Source: an uncultured Bacteroidota bacterium
GTDB taxonomy: Bacteria > Bacteroidota > Bacteroidia > Chitinophagales > Chitinophagaceae
Length of the DNA: 34,019 nucleotides
Reading direction: 5' to 3'
Assembly (NCBI GenBank): GCA_903938445.1
Contig: CAJADG010000092.1
Location: 1 to 34,019 of the forward strand
Shown piece after piece: positions 23,901 through 31,082 of the stretch (position 1 is its first letter; each line of letters opens with the position of its first letter). The position numbers and the translations under genes were made by a program. Below the pieces are notes generated by a model. The model was not told where the DNA came from. It saw only the letters and a list, made by a program, of their open reading frames with translations, and ran no database searches.

Positions 23901-26900
23901 AGTATAATTATAAATAAACCAATACTTCTACAATCTAACGATAGTATTATAAAAGCAAAATTAGTTCAAGAAAATGGGGTGGGATATTCAATAAAAGTTA
24001 TTAATCCTAGTTTCAGTGATCCATACATGAATACTAAGATTAAAGGATTTTACATGAAAAGTAATGGGGTTGTTAATGGTAGTGTTGGTATAAGAATAGA
24101 ACAGAAATCATTCGCTACAATTGAAAATGTATTTATGGATGGTTATGAAGTAGGTTTAAGTACTTATTATGGTTTTTATAATGTAAATAATTCTATATTT
24201 TATGGGCAAAGAATTTTTGCATACAGTGATGCTATAGATTTAAATAAGCCAAATATTGTACAAAATTCCTCTATCATAAATACATCTTTTTCAGTTTATG
24301 AAGCAAGTACAAATTCAATTCATAAATATTATAATGTAATTATTGCAAATGAAAAATCAAAAGCATTTCAGTCTTCTATACCGTTTAATGGACCCAAGCC
24401 GTATTTGTTTAATGTGCTTTTAGATAACTCTTTTGTAGGGTATAATCCTCAAAGTGGCTCTACAACTTATATTTTAAATGATGCAGAGAGTGTCAGATTT
24501 AAAAGTATTTCTGGTAAAGATTTCGTATTGAACAATTATTCTCCAGCTATTGGTTTAGGTAATACTACATTAAATGATACTACAGATTTTAGTGGAAATT
24601 TTAGACCAAATCCAATAGGAAGTTTACCTGACTTGGGGGCTTATGAAAATGCATATGATCATCCATCCCCTTTTGTAACAGATAGTAGTACTTCAAATAA
24701 AGTAAAGTTTGGGTTATATCAATATCCAACAAATGGTTTAAATAAAATTTATGTATTTAAGGGAATTGCAACTAACCCTACTATTAAAGTTGATAGTATT
24801 GGTATTGTCAATGCTTATACTGATACTGCCAATAAAATATTTAACAAATATCTCTATTATAGATTTACTAGCGTAGGAACTGGTTTAAATGAAAGTGGAT
24901 ATAGCAATGAAATAAAATCTATTTTATTTAGTAAGCCAGCATTAATAGCTCCCACTAATTATTCTTTTAATAATGACACTTCCATTAAGTTTGTTTGGTC
25001 TAAAATTGAAAATGCATTACAGTATAAATTGCAATATTCCCAAGATTCAACCTTTGTCAATAATGTTATACAAAAATCAGTAAGCGATACTAGCACTGTA
25101 GTGTCAAATTTAAAAACGAATACAAATTATTTTTGGAGACTATTAGCAACTGATACAGTTTATTCAAGTTCTTGGAGTAGTATTTATAAATTCCAAACAT
25201 TTATTGCTAAACCAAAATTAGACAGTGTTAAAAGTATTTTCAAGAATTTAAATTTATATTGGACTAACAATGATACTGCAAATACAAAATATGTAAAAAT
25301 ATATAGAGATAGTTTAGGGTTGGCTAATAAATTGATTGATTCTATTTCGGGTAATAAACTCACTTATAAGGATCCGAAAAGTTTAGTGCTGAATCAGAAA
25401 TACTATTATAGGATAAAATTCGGAAATTATGATAACATTGAAAGTGATTCAAGTAATATATTAAATGCTACTCCTGTAAATACTTTGCCTAAAGCAGCCA
25501 AGCTTTCAAATAAATCTTATCAAAATTCTGGCGAGTATAATTTTGTTAAATTATCTTATTCTGCAAGTGCTAGTTATGATTTAGATGGAACAATTTCAGC
25601 ATATAATTGGTATGTTAATGATAGTTTAGTAAATAAGACAGATTCAGTAATAACTTATTTCTTTAAACAAGGAACTAATTCTGTTAAGCTTGTTGTAATT
25701 GATAATGATGGAGGTAAAGATTCCACAACAGTAATTGTTAATATATCAAGTTTGCAAAAACAATTTCAAGCTGGTATTTTAGGAGGTATATCAGCAATTA
25801 ATCAAAACTATATTTTGACTGCAGATACTAGCTATAATAATATTACTGGATCTTCAGTTTCCTTGCTAGATCGTTCTGGTAATACCATTTTACCAATTGT
25901 TGTACAATCTAAAATTTTTACTACTCCTTCAATTGCCTCTGATTCATCAATTTTCATAACAAATGGAAGTAGTCTTAATGGTTATAGTAAATCTGGTATT
26001 TCATTATGGCCTACCATTCCATTAGGTGGTATATCATATGTGACTCCTACTATTGATTCTAACTTAAGTAGAATTTATGTTGGAGTGTCCAATAAAAACT
26101 TCTCTGCTTATGATTATAAGACAGGTAAAAATATTTGGAGTGTAATATGTGATGCGCCAATAAATTCATCTGCAGTTATTTCAGGTGATAGAAAATTAAT
26201 TTTCACAAGTCAGTCTGGAACTTTATATGGCTTTGATATTAGTAAATCTGATTTGCAAACAACTCCAAAATGGAGAATGAGCTTTGGGGATGTTATTACA
26301 AAGTCTCCTGCTGTTGATGCTAGTAGTAATATTTATGTTGGTACTGATGCAGGCAGATTTATTAAGTTCCAACTTAATTCAGATGGTTCAGTCACAGTAA
26401 AATGGAATGTTACATTAAGTTCATCAATCCAAACATCTCCTGTTATTGATGCAGATAGTAATCTTTATGTAGGAACTGAAAGAGGGGATTTGTATAAAAT
26501 TAATCATTCTAATGGAAGTACTATTTGGACTTATAATGTTGGAGCTGCTATTCACTCAACTCCTAATATATCTGAATTTGGAACTATTTATGTTCCAAAT
26601 ATGAACGGTTTGGTTACTGCAATCACTACTAATAAAATTGTTCTATGGAAATATCAGGATGTAGCTGCTATAAGTGCAAACTCGTTATATATTAATAATA
26701 TGCTTTATATCGCATCTGAAAAGGGGACTTTTACAGGAATTTATGATAATCCTAATTCTGTAAATATTAATACTTCATTTGCAAACTCAGGACATTCATA
26801 TTCAAATAACTATGGAAGTTTGGCAGCGATGAATAATATCAAATTTCCTGCTATCTTTGAATACTATTCAAATTATTACAAGGCTACAAGTATTGATATT

Positions 26901-27467
26901 TTAAGTACAACTGTTCCGATTACGCAAAGACAGCCAGTATGGGGAACATTCCAAGGTGATTATAGAAGAACGGGTAGTTTATCTTTAACTTGTCCTACTA
27001 GTTTAACAATTACTAAAGATTCAACAGGTACCCTATACGCAAATAACCCGTATATCCAATGGTATAAAGATGGTAATGCGATTGTGAATGAAAATAATAT
27101 AAGCTATAAACCAGCTTCAGTTGGCAGTTATTCAGTTAAAAATAATCAACTAGGATGTTCCGTTTTAACTAGTAATTCTTATTATTATTTGATTACTGAT
27201 GTCATTAATATTAATAACGAAGAGTATGTTAAAGTCAATCCAAATCCAATATCCAATCTTGTTAATTTTGATTTTTTAGTTAAAGGGTATCAACATCTTG
27301 ATTTAGATATATTTAGTTTATCATCAGGCAGTAAAATTGCCAGTAAGCAGAATATATATTCAGGTGAACAAATTTCCTTTGGTACTCTTTCAGCTGGAAT
27401 TTATTTATTTAAACTAACTACACCAGACGGGAAGTTGAGTTATCAATTTAAAATGGTGAAGTTGTAA
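20964..27467 (+). CDS. Giant T9SS-secreted protein: Ig-like repeats, two beta-helix modules, FnIII linkers, PKD domain, PQQ/YncE-like propeller, C-terminal sorting domain
   Basis: A 2167-residue protein. A signal peptide covers about residues 1-26 (FIIHFSANAKS). Three Ig-like repeats of about 110 residues (40-360) come next; two end in the similar segments RYQDFLGNPAS and SYQDQFGNPAA. Two parallel beta-helix modules (about 364-740 and 932-1235) open with YKTIQKAIDVS-type segments and close with DIGAFE and DLGAYE. FnIII-like pairs separate and follow them (KYYYRLKS, KYYYWLRA). A PKD domain (about 1508-1594) contains YDLDGTISAYNWYVND. A propeller of 7-8 repeats of the form SPVIDADSNLYVGTERGDLY spans about 1598-2000. 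The C-terminal Ig-like linker and sorting domain (about 2008-2167) end in KMVKL and closely match those of the 3898-residue protein. Export by Sec then T9SS is well supported; surface function and ligand are unknown. The ATG at 20964 opens the signal peptide. Confidence 0.9.
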   Translation: MKLLCRSTFKFVFPAILFIIHFSANAKSFSNIKEDAKNINNETLLTIEPILTKPASTSSYSTQIPVTLTIGETYVAGSAKLIFSNASGTYSNTLTLADNISSQSFTITTANISIGSYITASTHSNLPDYTYNVTLSYQKVSLITASVTNSSVVIQTSTPSPTLTNPSNGFVFNQNAAPVFSYYLPSAPYSGTAVLTLSPGYSYNLTNNVGSNSYTITTNLPNDGTYTATVRYQDFLGNPASSSSSIGVTFDRITLSPSIVFPATNSTIAGTSTITYVTPENALSGTKRLIFSKNGTAVTTLLINDANSGTLFLNLKDLTSTSSQFSSLTGTSNIEDGTYSVTFSYQDQFGNPAASSSVNLTVKAQIFVNYVDAVNGNDLTGIGSSLLPYKTIQKAINVSSNGDSVILKNGIYQEAIDLNGKIAFLGSTYFASRDSNDIKNTILSGLTNGNTTLISNTLNCYTSYNNFHINGLTISDVRLNVINASTGNCSAVQYKVSKCVIKNSGTYGQWGVISVGTNGILDSCIIFGNKGRYIISSSDAPSPGPIITNNIIYNNTSSVDGSSFVENSTIHIERKSKIINNLIFRNFNTAIDFGGNGSDSMIFVNNTVALNSGYGIRFQTWGGVYNGVLINNISKFNLQADISSNTATNGPGIYIKNNFFGQSGSLFNTGIISSNNTILDTTGNIGGDPYFVDTLNNNFKLLPYSSAIGTGYVSTYILSKDIQGNLRINPNRTTPDIGAFESSYKFPSPFLNKIESSNKTSFLIFTQKIKNNIINYKIYRNTSSISDTSSMIEIATIDSSKKVYTDTIGLANNVKYYYRLKSVYTDNSLSGFSNQVTSIPNIVEAPQNIKIKNNPSIAKLSWDLPASRITKFQIFRSADTITKSLLADTLNANNYTDTTIVRNTKYYYWLRAIDSNGTYSNYSNMASLNPTNIWYVDSALGNNTTGIGTTLDSYKTIQKAIDVSIAGDTVLVKPGTYIESIIINKPILLQSNDSIIKAKLVQENGVGYSIKVINPSFSDPYMNTKIKGFYMKSNGVVNGSVGIRIEQKSFATIENVFMDGYEVGLSTYYGFYNVNNSIFYGQRIFAYSDAIDLNKPNIVQNSSIINTSFSVYEASTNSIHKYYNVIIANEKSKAFQSSIPFNGPKPYLFNVLLDNSFVGYNPQSGSTTYILNDAESVRFKSISGKDFVLNNYSPAIGLGNTTLNDTTDFSGNFRPNPIGSLPDLGAYENAYDHPSPFVTDSSTSNKVKFGLYQYPTNGLNKIYVFKGIATNPTIKVDSIGIVNAYTDTANKIFNKYLYYRFTSVGTGLNESGYSNEIKSILFSKPALIAPTNYSFNNDTSIKFVWSKIENALQYKLQYSQDSTFVNNVIQKSVSDTSTVVSNLKTNTNYFWRLLATDTVYSSSWSSIYKFQTFIAKPKLDSVKSIFKNLNLYWTNNDTANTKYVKIYRDSLGLANKLIDSISGNKLTYKDPKSLVLNQKYYYRIKFGNYDNIESDSSNILNATPVNTLPKAAKLSNKSYQNSGEYNFVKLSYSASASYDLDGTISAYNWYVNDSLVNKTDSVITYFFKQGTNSVKLVVIDNDGGKDSTTVIVNISSLQKQFQAGILGGISAINQNYILTADTSYNNITGSSVSLLDRSGNTILPIVVQSKIFTTPSIASDSSIFITNGSSLNGYSKSGISLWPTIPLGGISYVTPTIDSNLSRIYVGVSNKNFSAYDYKTGKNIWSVICDAPINSSAVISGDRKLIFTSQSGTLYGFDISKSDLQTTPKWRMSFGDVITKSPAVDASSNIYVGTDAGRFIKFQLNSDGSVTVKWNVTLSSSIQTSPVIDADSNLYVGTERGDLYKINHSNGSTIWTYNVGAAIHSTPNISEFGTIYVPNMNGLVTAITTNKIVLWKYQDVAAISANSLYINNMLYIASEKGTFTGIYDNPNSVNINTSFANSGHSYSNNYGSLAAMNNIKFPAIFEYYSNYYKATSIDILSTTVPITQRQPVWGTFQGDYRRTGSLSLTCPTSLTITKDSTGTLYANNPYIQWYKDGNAIVNENNISYKPASVGSYSVKNNQLGCSVLTSNSYYYLITDVININNEEYVKVNPNPISNLVNFDFLVKGYQHLDLDIFSLSSGSKIASKQNIYSGEQISFGTLSAGIYLFKLTTPDGKLSYQFKMVKL

Positions 27468-27491
27468 AAAAGATCCAATGAATAAAGGATT

Positions 27492-27516
27492 GTCGGCTCC
27501 ACTTCGTTCCGCCGAC
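27492..27516. repeat. GC-rich inverted repeat in intergenic patch
   Basis: GTCGGC (27492-27497) and GCCGAC (27511-27516) form a 6-bp GC-only inverted repeat with a 13-nt spacer. It lies in a patch clearly richer in G and C than the flanking giant gene. No T-run follows, so it does not look like a terminator. Function unknown. Confidence 0.5.
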
Positions 27517-27548
27517 CTCCCTCCGAACTGATCTAACCCAAAGCTCTT

Positions 27549-27580
27549 AAAAGCAACACTTTGTGTTGCTTTTGCTTTTT
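27549..27580 (+). terminator. Rho-independent terminator after the second giant gene
   Basis: AAAAGCAACAC (27549-27559) and GTGTTGCTTTT (27563-27573) form a perfect 11-bp stem with a 3-nt loop, followed by GC and a run of six T. It lies about 80 nt after the stop of the 2167-residue protein and points in the same direction. Confidence 0.85.
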
Positions 27581-27624
27581 TCATGCTCATCCGCTCAATC
27601 AAGCAAGCTTGTTTCGCGGCCTCG

Positions 27625-27657
27625 CATAAAAAAAGCCCCGACTTGCGTCGGAGCTTT
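27625..27657 (-). terminator. Rho-independent terminator after tRNA-Lys
   Basis: On the minus strand, AAAGCTCCGAC, a GCAA loop and GTCGGGGCTTT form an 11-bp stem with one G-T pair, followed by a T-run. It begins about 2 nt after the 3' end of tRNA-Lys, so the tRNA is a single-gene transcript. Confidence 0.88.
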
Positions 27658-27658
27658 G

Positions 27659-27731
27659 TGATCCCGCTGGGACTCGAACCCAGGGCCCATACATTAAAAG
27701 TGTATTGCTCTACCAACTGAGCTACGGAATC
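27659..27731 (-). tRNA. tRNA-Lys (anticodon UUU)
   Basis: The 73-nt minus-strand sequence folds into a complete cloverleaf. The acceptor stem pairs GATTCCG with CGGGATC (one T-G pair), with discriminator A. The D arm carries AGTTGGTAGA. The anticodon stem ATACA/TGTAT encloses the loop CTTTTAA, giving anticodon TTT, and the T arm contains GGTTCGAGTCC. CCA is not encoded. A promoter lies just upstream and a terminator just downstream. Confidence 0.96.
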
Positions 27732-27756
27732 TGACCGTTTTCCCTTTTGAGGAGTG

Positions 27757-27787
27757 CAAAAATAAGCATAAAATAAAACTATCCAAA
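27757..27787 (-). promoter_or_regulatory. Promoter of tRNA-Lys
   Basis: Read on the minus strand, TTTG (27787-27784) and TATTTTTG (27764-27757) match the Bacteroidota -33 and -7 elements exactly with a 19-nt spacer. This is the best-formed promoter in the window. The tRNA 5' end lies 25 nt further on. Confidence 0.75.
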
Positions 27788-27852
27788 TAAATAGCTACTT
27801 TTATTTTCAACATCTCAAAATGCTTCTAAGTGATTCATCTTCAATTTAGAAG

Positions 27853-27860
27853 TACTTTTG
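27853..27860 (+). promoter_or_regulatory. -7 box of the SDR gene; decides its start
   Basis: TACTTTTG matches TAnnTTTG and lies 15 nt before the ATG at 27876. The upstream in-frame TTG at 27858 lies inside the box, so the ATG is the likely start. No clear -33 TTTG is visible. Confidence 0.5.
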
Positions 27861-27875
27861 TGTAAAATCATTGCT

Positions 27876-28682
27876 ATGGCTAATTTCAGGGATAAAATTG
27901 TGGTAATTACTGGTGGTTCTGATGGCATTGGAAAAGCACTTGTGAGCCAGTTTTTGGCATTAGGTGCTAAAGTGGCTACATGTGGTCGAAATGCCGATAA
28001 ATTGGAGTTGCTTAAAAGCCAATATCCAAGCCAAGACTTGTTTACAATGCAATTGGATGTAACCAATCAAGGGCAGGATGAAGCCTTTATAAAAGCCGTA
28101 GAGGATCAATGGGGCGGCATTGATATTTTAATTAATAATGCAGGAATTTCAATGCGTGCTTTAGTGAGTGAGGTTTCCATTGAGACACTTAAAAATGTAA
28201 TGGATATCAATTTTTGGGGCACGGTGTATACCACAAAAGCTGCATTACCTGCAATTCAAAAGTCAAACGGAATAATTGTAGGCGTTTCAAGTATTGCTGG
28301 ATATAGAGGTTTGCCGGGACGTAGCGGTTATTCTGCTTCTAAATATGCATTAAATGGTTGGTTGGAAGCATTACGTACCGAATTATATGGATCTGGCACG
28401 CATGTGATGTGGGTTTGTCCTGGTTTTACAAGTTCAAATATTCGAAATGCTGCCTTAAATAAAGATGCAAAGGCACAGGGGGAATCTCCAATGGATGAAG
28501 GGGCCATGATGAGCTCGGAGGAGTGTGCTGGTCATATCATTAATGCCATAGCAAAAAGAAAACGTACACTGGTTTTAACCTTTACGGGGAAGCGTACTGT
28601 TTTTATGAATAAGTATTTTCCTGCATGGGCTGATAAATTGGCACATCAATTCTTTTTTAAGAATGGCGTATTGATAAAATAA
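27876..28682 (+). CDS. Short-chain dehydrogenase/reductase (SDR)
   Basis: A 268-residue classical SDR, an NAD(P)-dependent oxidoreductase of unknown substrate. The Rossmann nucleotide motif TGGSDGIG is at 12-19, NNAG at 87-90, the catalytic Ser139 in VSSIAG, and the YSASK motif gives Tyr152 and Lys156. The PGF segment after the active site and the normal length support an intact enzyme. The C-terminal part (KRKRTLVLTF, FPAWADKLAHQFFFK) is of the kind seen in membrane-associated DHRS7-like or fatty-acyl/steroid SDRs, but that assignment is loose. The next gene begins 29 nt downstream on the same strand, so the two may form an operon. Confidence 0.9.
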   Translation: MANFRDKIVVITGGSDGIGKALVSQFLALGAKVATCGRNADKLELLKSQYPSQDLFTMQLDVTNQGQDEAFIKAVEDQWGGIDILINNAGISMRALVSEVSIETLKNVMDINFWGTVYTTKAALPAIQKSNGIIVGVSSIAGYRGLPGRSGYSASKYALNGWLEALRTELYGSGTHVMWVCPGFTSSNIRNAALNKDAKAQGESPMDEGAMMSSEECAGHIINAIAKRKRTLVLTFTGKRTVFMNKYFPAWADKLAHQFFFKNGVLIK

Positions 28683-28711
28683 ATACACAAATTATTCGTT
28701 ACTAATTGGAT

Positions 28712-29533
28712 ATGCCCGTTATTACATTAACATCTGACATAGGCCAAGAAGATTTTATAATTGGCGCAATTAAAGGGCAAATTTTGTCGATTATTCCAGG
28801 TTGTGCCATTGCTGACATCACACATCAACTTTCGAGTAAAAATTATTTACAAGGAGCATATATTTTTAATAACGCTGCTAAGCATTATCCTGCCGGAACG
28901 GTGCATGTGGTAATGGTGAATTTCTTTCAATATCCACAAGAGCATGTATTGTTTGCGCAGTATAATGGGCATTTATTCGTGGTGCCTGATAATGGTTTTT
29001 TAACCATGATGCTGGGTTTGAAGCCAAAAAATATTGTAAAGATTGACATTAAAGGTGCGAGTACTTTTATTCAAATTACAGAGCGTATTGTAGAGTCGGT
29101 GGCTTATTATTTTGCATCGGGTGATTTAACTGAAGCAGGTGAACCCGCTACAGAGATCCTTGAAATATATCCAACTCAGCCAAAATTTGATCCTAATTGG
29201 ATGGAAGGGCAAATTATATTTATTGATCAATTTGAGAATGTGGTGGTGAACATAAGGCAAGAAGAATTTGAAATGCATGCCAAGGGTAGACCTTTTAAAA
29301 TCATGTTTACCCGTAACGAAACCATTGGGGAAATTAGCCGAAATTATGGGGCGGTAACCATATCAGATAAATTGGCTTGGTTTAATTCTGCCGGGTATTT
29401 AGAGCTCTCGGTGAGAGGGGGCAATATGGCTGGGTTGTTTGGATTGAGCAAATTCGATGAAAATCAGGCAAATAAGCAGCGTCCTAACGACAATAAATGG
29501 TTTTTTCAGATGGTGCGAGTTTTCTTTGAATAG
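28712..29533 (+). CDS. SAM hydroxide adenosyltransferase-fold protein (DUF62 family), divergent active site
   Basis: A 273-residue protein of the SAM hydrolase/fluorinase fold. Family members split S-adenosylmethionine to adenosine and methionine. N-terminal landmarks are TLTSDIGQEDFIIGAIKGQ, ADITHQ (about 34-39), PAGTVHVV and VVPDNGFLTMMLG. The C-terminal beta domain has IIFIDQFENVVVNI and ends in FNSAGYLELSVRGGNMAGLFGL. The family triad looks absent: the Asp of VVDPGVG is Asn (MVNFFQYP), the following Arg is not seen, and the HGRD segment reads ITER. Canonical SAM hydrolysis is therefore doubtful, although SAM or nucleoside binding may persist. As recalled, other Bacteroidota members have similar losses. 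The ATG at 28712 is preferred over a TTG two codons upstream. It follows the SDR gene by 29 nt. Confidence 0.8.
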   Translation: MPVITLTSDIGQEDFIIGAIKGQILSIIPGCAIADITHQLSSKNYLQGAYIFNNAAKHYPAGTVHVVMVNFFQYPQEHVLFAQYNGHLFVVPDNGFLTMMLGLKPKNIVKIDIKGASTFIQITERIVESVAYYFASGDLTEAGEPATEILEIYPTQPKFDPNWMEGQIIFIDQFENVVVNIRQEEFEMHAKGRPFKIMFTRNETIGEISRNYGAVTISDKLAWFNSAGYLELSVRGGNMAGLFGLSKFDENQANKQRPNDNKWFFQMVRVFFE

Positions 29534-29556
29534 TCCCTTTTTTTTGGGTATTTTTG
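29525..29556 (+). promoter_or_regulatory. Promoter of dihydrolipoyl dehydrogenase
   Basis: TTTG (29525-29528) and TATTTTTG (29549-29556) match both Bacteroidota promoter elements with a 20-nt spacer. The -33 part overlaps the last codons of the preceding gene. It predicts a leader of about 30 nt before the ATG at 29591. Confidence 0.65.
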
Positions 29557-29590
29557 CACCCTCATTCATTTACTCAAAAACACACACAAA

Positions 29591-31000
29591 ATGGCATACG
29601 ACGTTATCGTAATAGGTAGTGGTCCTGGTGGTTATCCTGCGGCTATCCGAGCTTCACAATTAGGTTTAAAAGTAGCAATTGTAGAAAAGGAAAGTTTAGG
29701 TGGGGTTTGTTTAAACTGGGGATGTATCCCGACTAAAGCTTTATTAAAAAGTGCTCAGGTTTATGAGTACTTAAAACATAGTGCTGATTATGGCATTAAT
29801 GCAACAGGTGTTGCGCATGATTTTGGAAAAGTAATTTCAAGAAGTCGTGGTGTTGCCGATAAAATGAGCAAGGGCGTTCAATTCTTAATGAAGAAAAATA
29901 AGATTGACGTGATCATGGGTTATGGTAAAGTTTTATCAAGAGGTAAAGTAGAAGTAAAAGCTGCTGATGGGGCAACTCAAGTAGTAGATACAAAATATAT
30001 TGTAATTGCAACGGGTGGTCGTTCAAGAGAATTACCCAACTTACCACAAGACGGTAAAAAAGTATTGGGCTATCGTGAAGCAATGGTATTACAAACACAA
30101 CCTAAGAGCATGATTATTGTAGGTAGTGGTGCGATAGGTGTTGAGTTTGCATATGTATACAATAGCATGGGAACAAAAGTTACCATTGTTGAATTTTTGC
30201 CAAGAATTGTTCCTGTTGAAGACGAGGATATTTCAAAAGAATTAGAAAAGCAATACAAGAAGCAAGGCATTGAAATCATGACCAATGCTTCGGTAGAGTC
30301 ATTAGATACAACTGGTGCAGGTGTGAAAGCGAAAGTGAAATTACAAGACGGTTCTTATGTAACATTAGAAGCGGATGTAGTATTGAGCGCGGTAGGTGTG
30401 GTGGCTAATATTGAAAACTTAGGTTTAGAATCTAACGGCATTAAAACGGATAAAGGACGTATCATCGTTGATAAATTCCAACAAACAAGTATTGCTGGTA
30501 TTTATGCAATTGGCGATTGTAGCCCTGGTCAAGCTTTAGCACACGTTGCTGCAAAAGAGGGTATCAATGCTGCAGAACATATGGCATATTTAGAAAAGAA
30601 ACATGCACATATGCCTGAAGCAATAGATTACAATAATGTTCCAGGTTGTACTTATTGCACACCAGAAATTTCAAGTGTAGGATATACCGAGAAAGCGGCT
30701 AAGGAAGCTGGTTATGAAATTAAAGTAGGTAAGTTCCCATTTGTAGCATCAGGTAAAGCTTCTGCTGCAGGTGCAACTGAGGGTTTTGTAAAAGTAATCT
30801 TTGATGCTAAGTATGGTGAATTCTTAGGTTGTCATATGATTGGAATGAATGTGACAGAGATGATTGCGGAAGCAGTTGTTGCTCGTAAATTAGAGACTAC
30901 TGCACATGAAATCTTAAATGCAATTCATCCGCATCCAACAATGAGTGAAGGCTTAAAAGAAGCAGTTGCTGCAGCGTATGGCGAAGCAATTGATATCTAA
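29591..31000 (+). CDS. lpdA: Dihydrolipoyl dehydrogenase (E3)
   Basis: A 469-residue FAD-dependent E3 component of 2-oxoacid dehydrogenase complexes (pyruvate, 2-oxoglutarate) and of the glycine cleavage system. It reoxidises dihydrolipoamide and makes NADH. The FAD motif GSGPGG is at 9-14. The redox-active disulfide is Cys40/Cys45 in GGVCLNWGCIPTKAL. The NAD-binding motif GSGAIGVEFA is near 177-186, the second FAD motif is YAIGDC, and the interface His448/Glu453 pair lies in HPHPTMSE near the C-terminus. Length and all key residues are normal. It has its own promoter and a strong terminator, so it is probably a single-gene transcript. No E1 or E2 genes are adjacent. Confidence 0.96.
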   Translation: MAYDVIVIGSGPGGYPAAIRASQLGLKVAIVEKESLGGVCLNWGCIPTKALLKSAQVYEYLKHSADYGINATGVAHDFGKVISRSRGVADKMSKGVQFLMKKNKIDVIMGYGKVLSRGKVEVKAADGATQVVDTKYIVIATGGRSRELPNLPQDGKKVLGYREAMVLQTQPKSMIIVGSGAIGVEFAYVYNSMGTKVTIVEFLPRIVPVEDEDISKELEKQYKKQGIEIMTNASVESLDTTGAGVKAKVKLQDGSYVTLEADVVLSAVGVVANIENLGLESNGIKTDKGRIIVDKFQQTSIAGIYAIGDCSPGQALAHVAAKEGINAAEHMAYLEKKHAHMPEAIDYNNVPGCTYCTPEISSVGYTEKAAKEAGYEIKVGKFPFVASGKASAAGATEGFVKVIFDAKYGEFLGCHMIGMNVTEMIAEAVVARKLETTAHEILNAIHPHPTMSEGLKEAVAAAYGEAIDI

Positions 31001-31020
31001 CTAGCTTACTAAAATATACG

Positions 31021-31061
31021 ATGGCTCGTTATTCAAATTATTTTGAATGCGGGCCATTTTT
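31021..31061 (+). terminator. Terminator between lpdA and prfC
   Basis: ATGGCTCG (31021-31028) pairs with CGGGCCAT (31050-31057), and ATTCAAA (31031-31037) pairs with TTTGAAT (31042-31048), with a small internal loop and a 4-nt terminal loop. Five T follow. It starts about 20 nt after the lpdA stop and ends about 20 nt before the prfC start. Confidence 0.8.
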
Positions 31062-31082
31062 AATAAAGACGAATTCAAATAA

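Noticed and set aside
27414..27716. A 100-residue open frame on the minus strand covering the tRNA and its terminator
   Set aside because: It overlaps the end of the giant gene, two terminators and most of the tRNA. The predicted protein has no domain or signal and is explained by the non-coding elements.
27659..27731. tRNA-Lys as integration site of a genomic island bringing in the second giant gene
   Set aside because: I see no second copy of the tRNA 3' end, no integrase and no mobile genes in the window.
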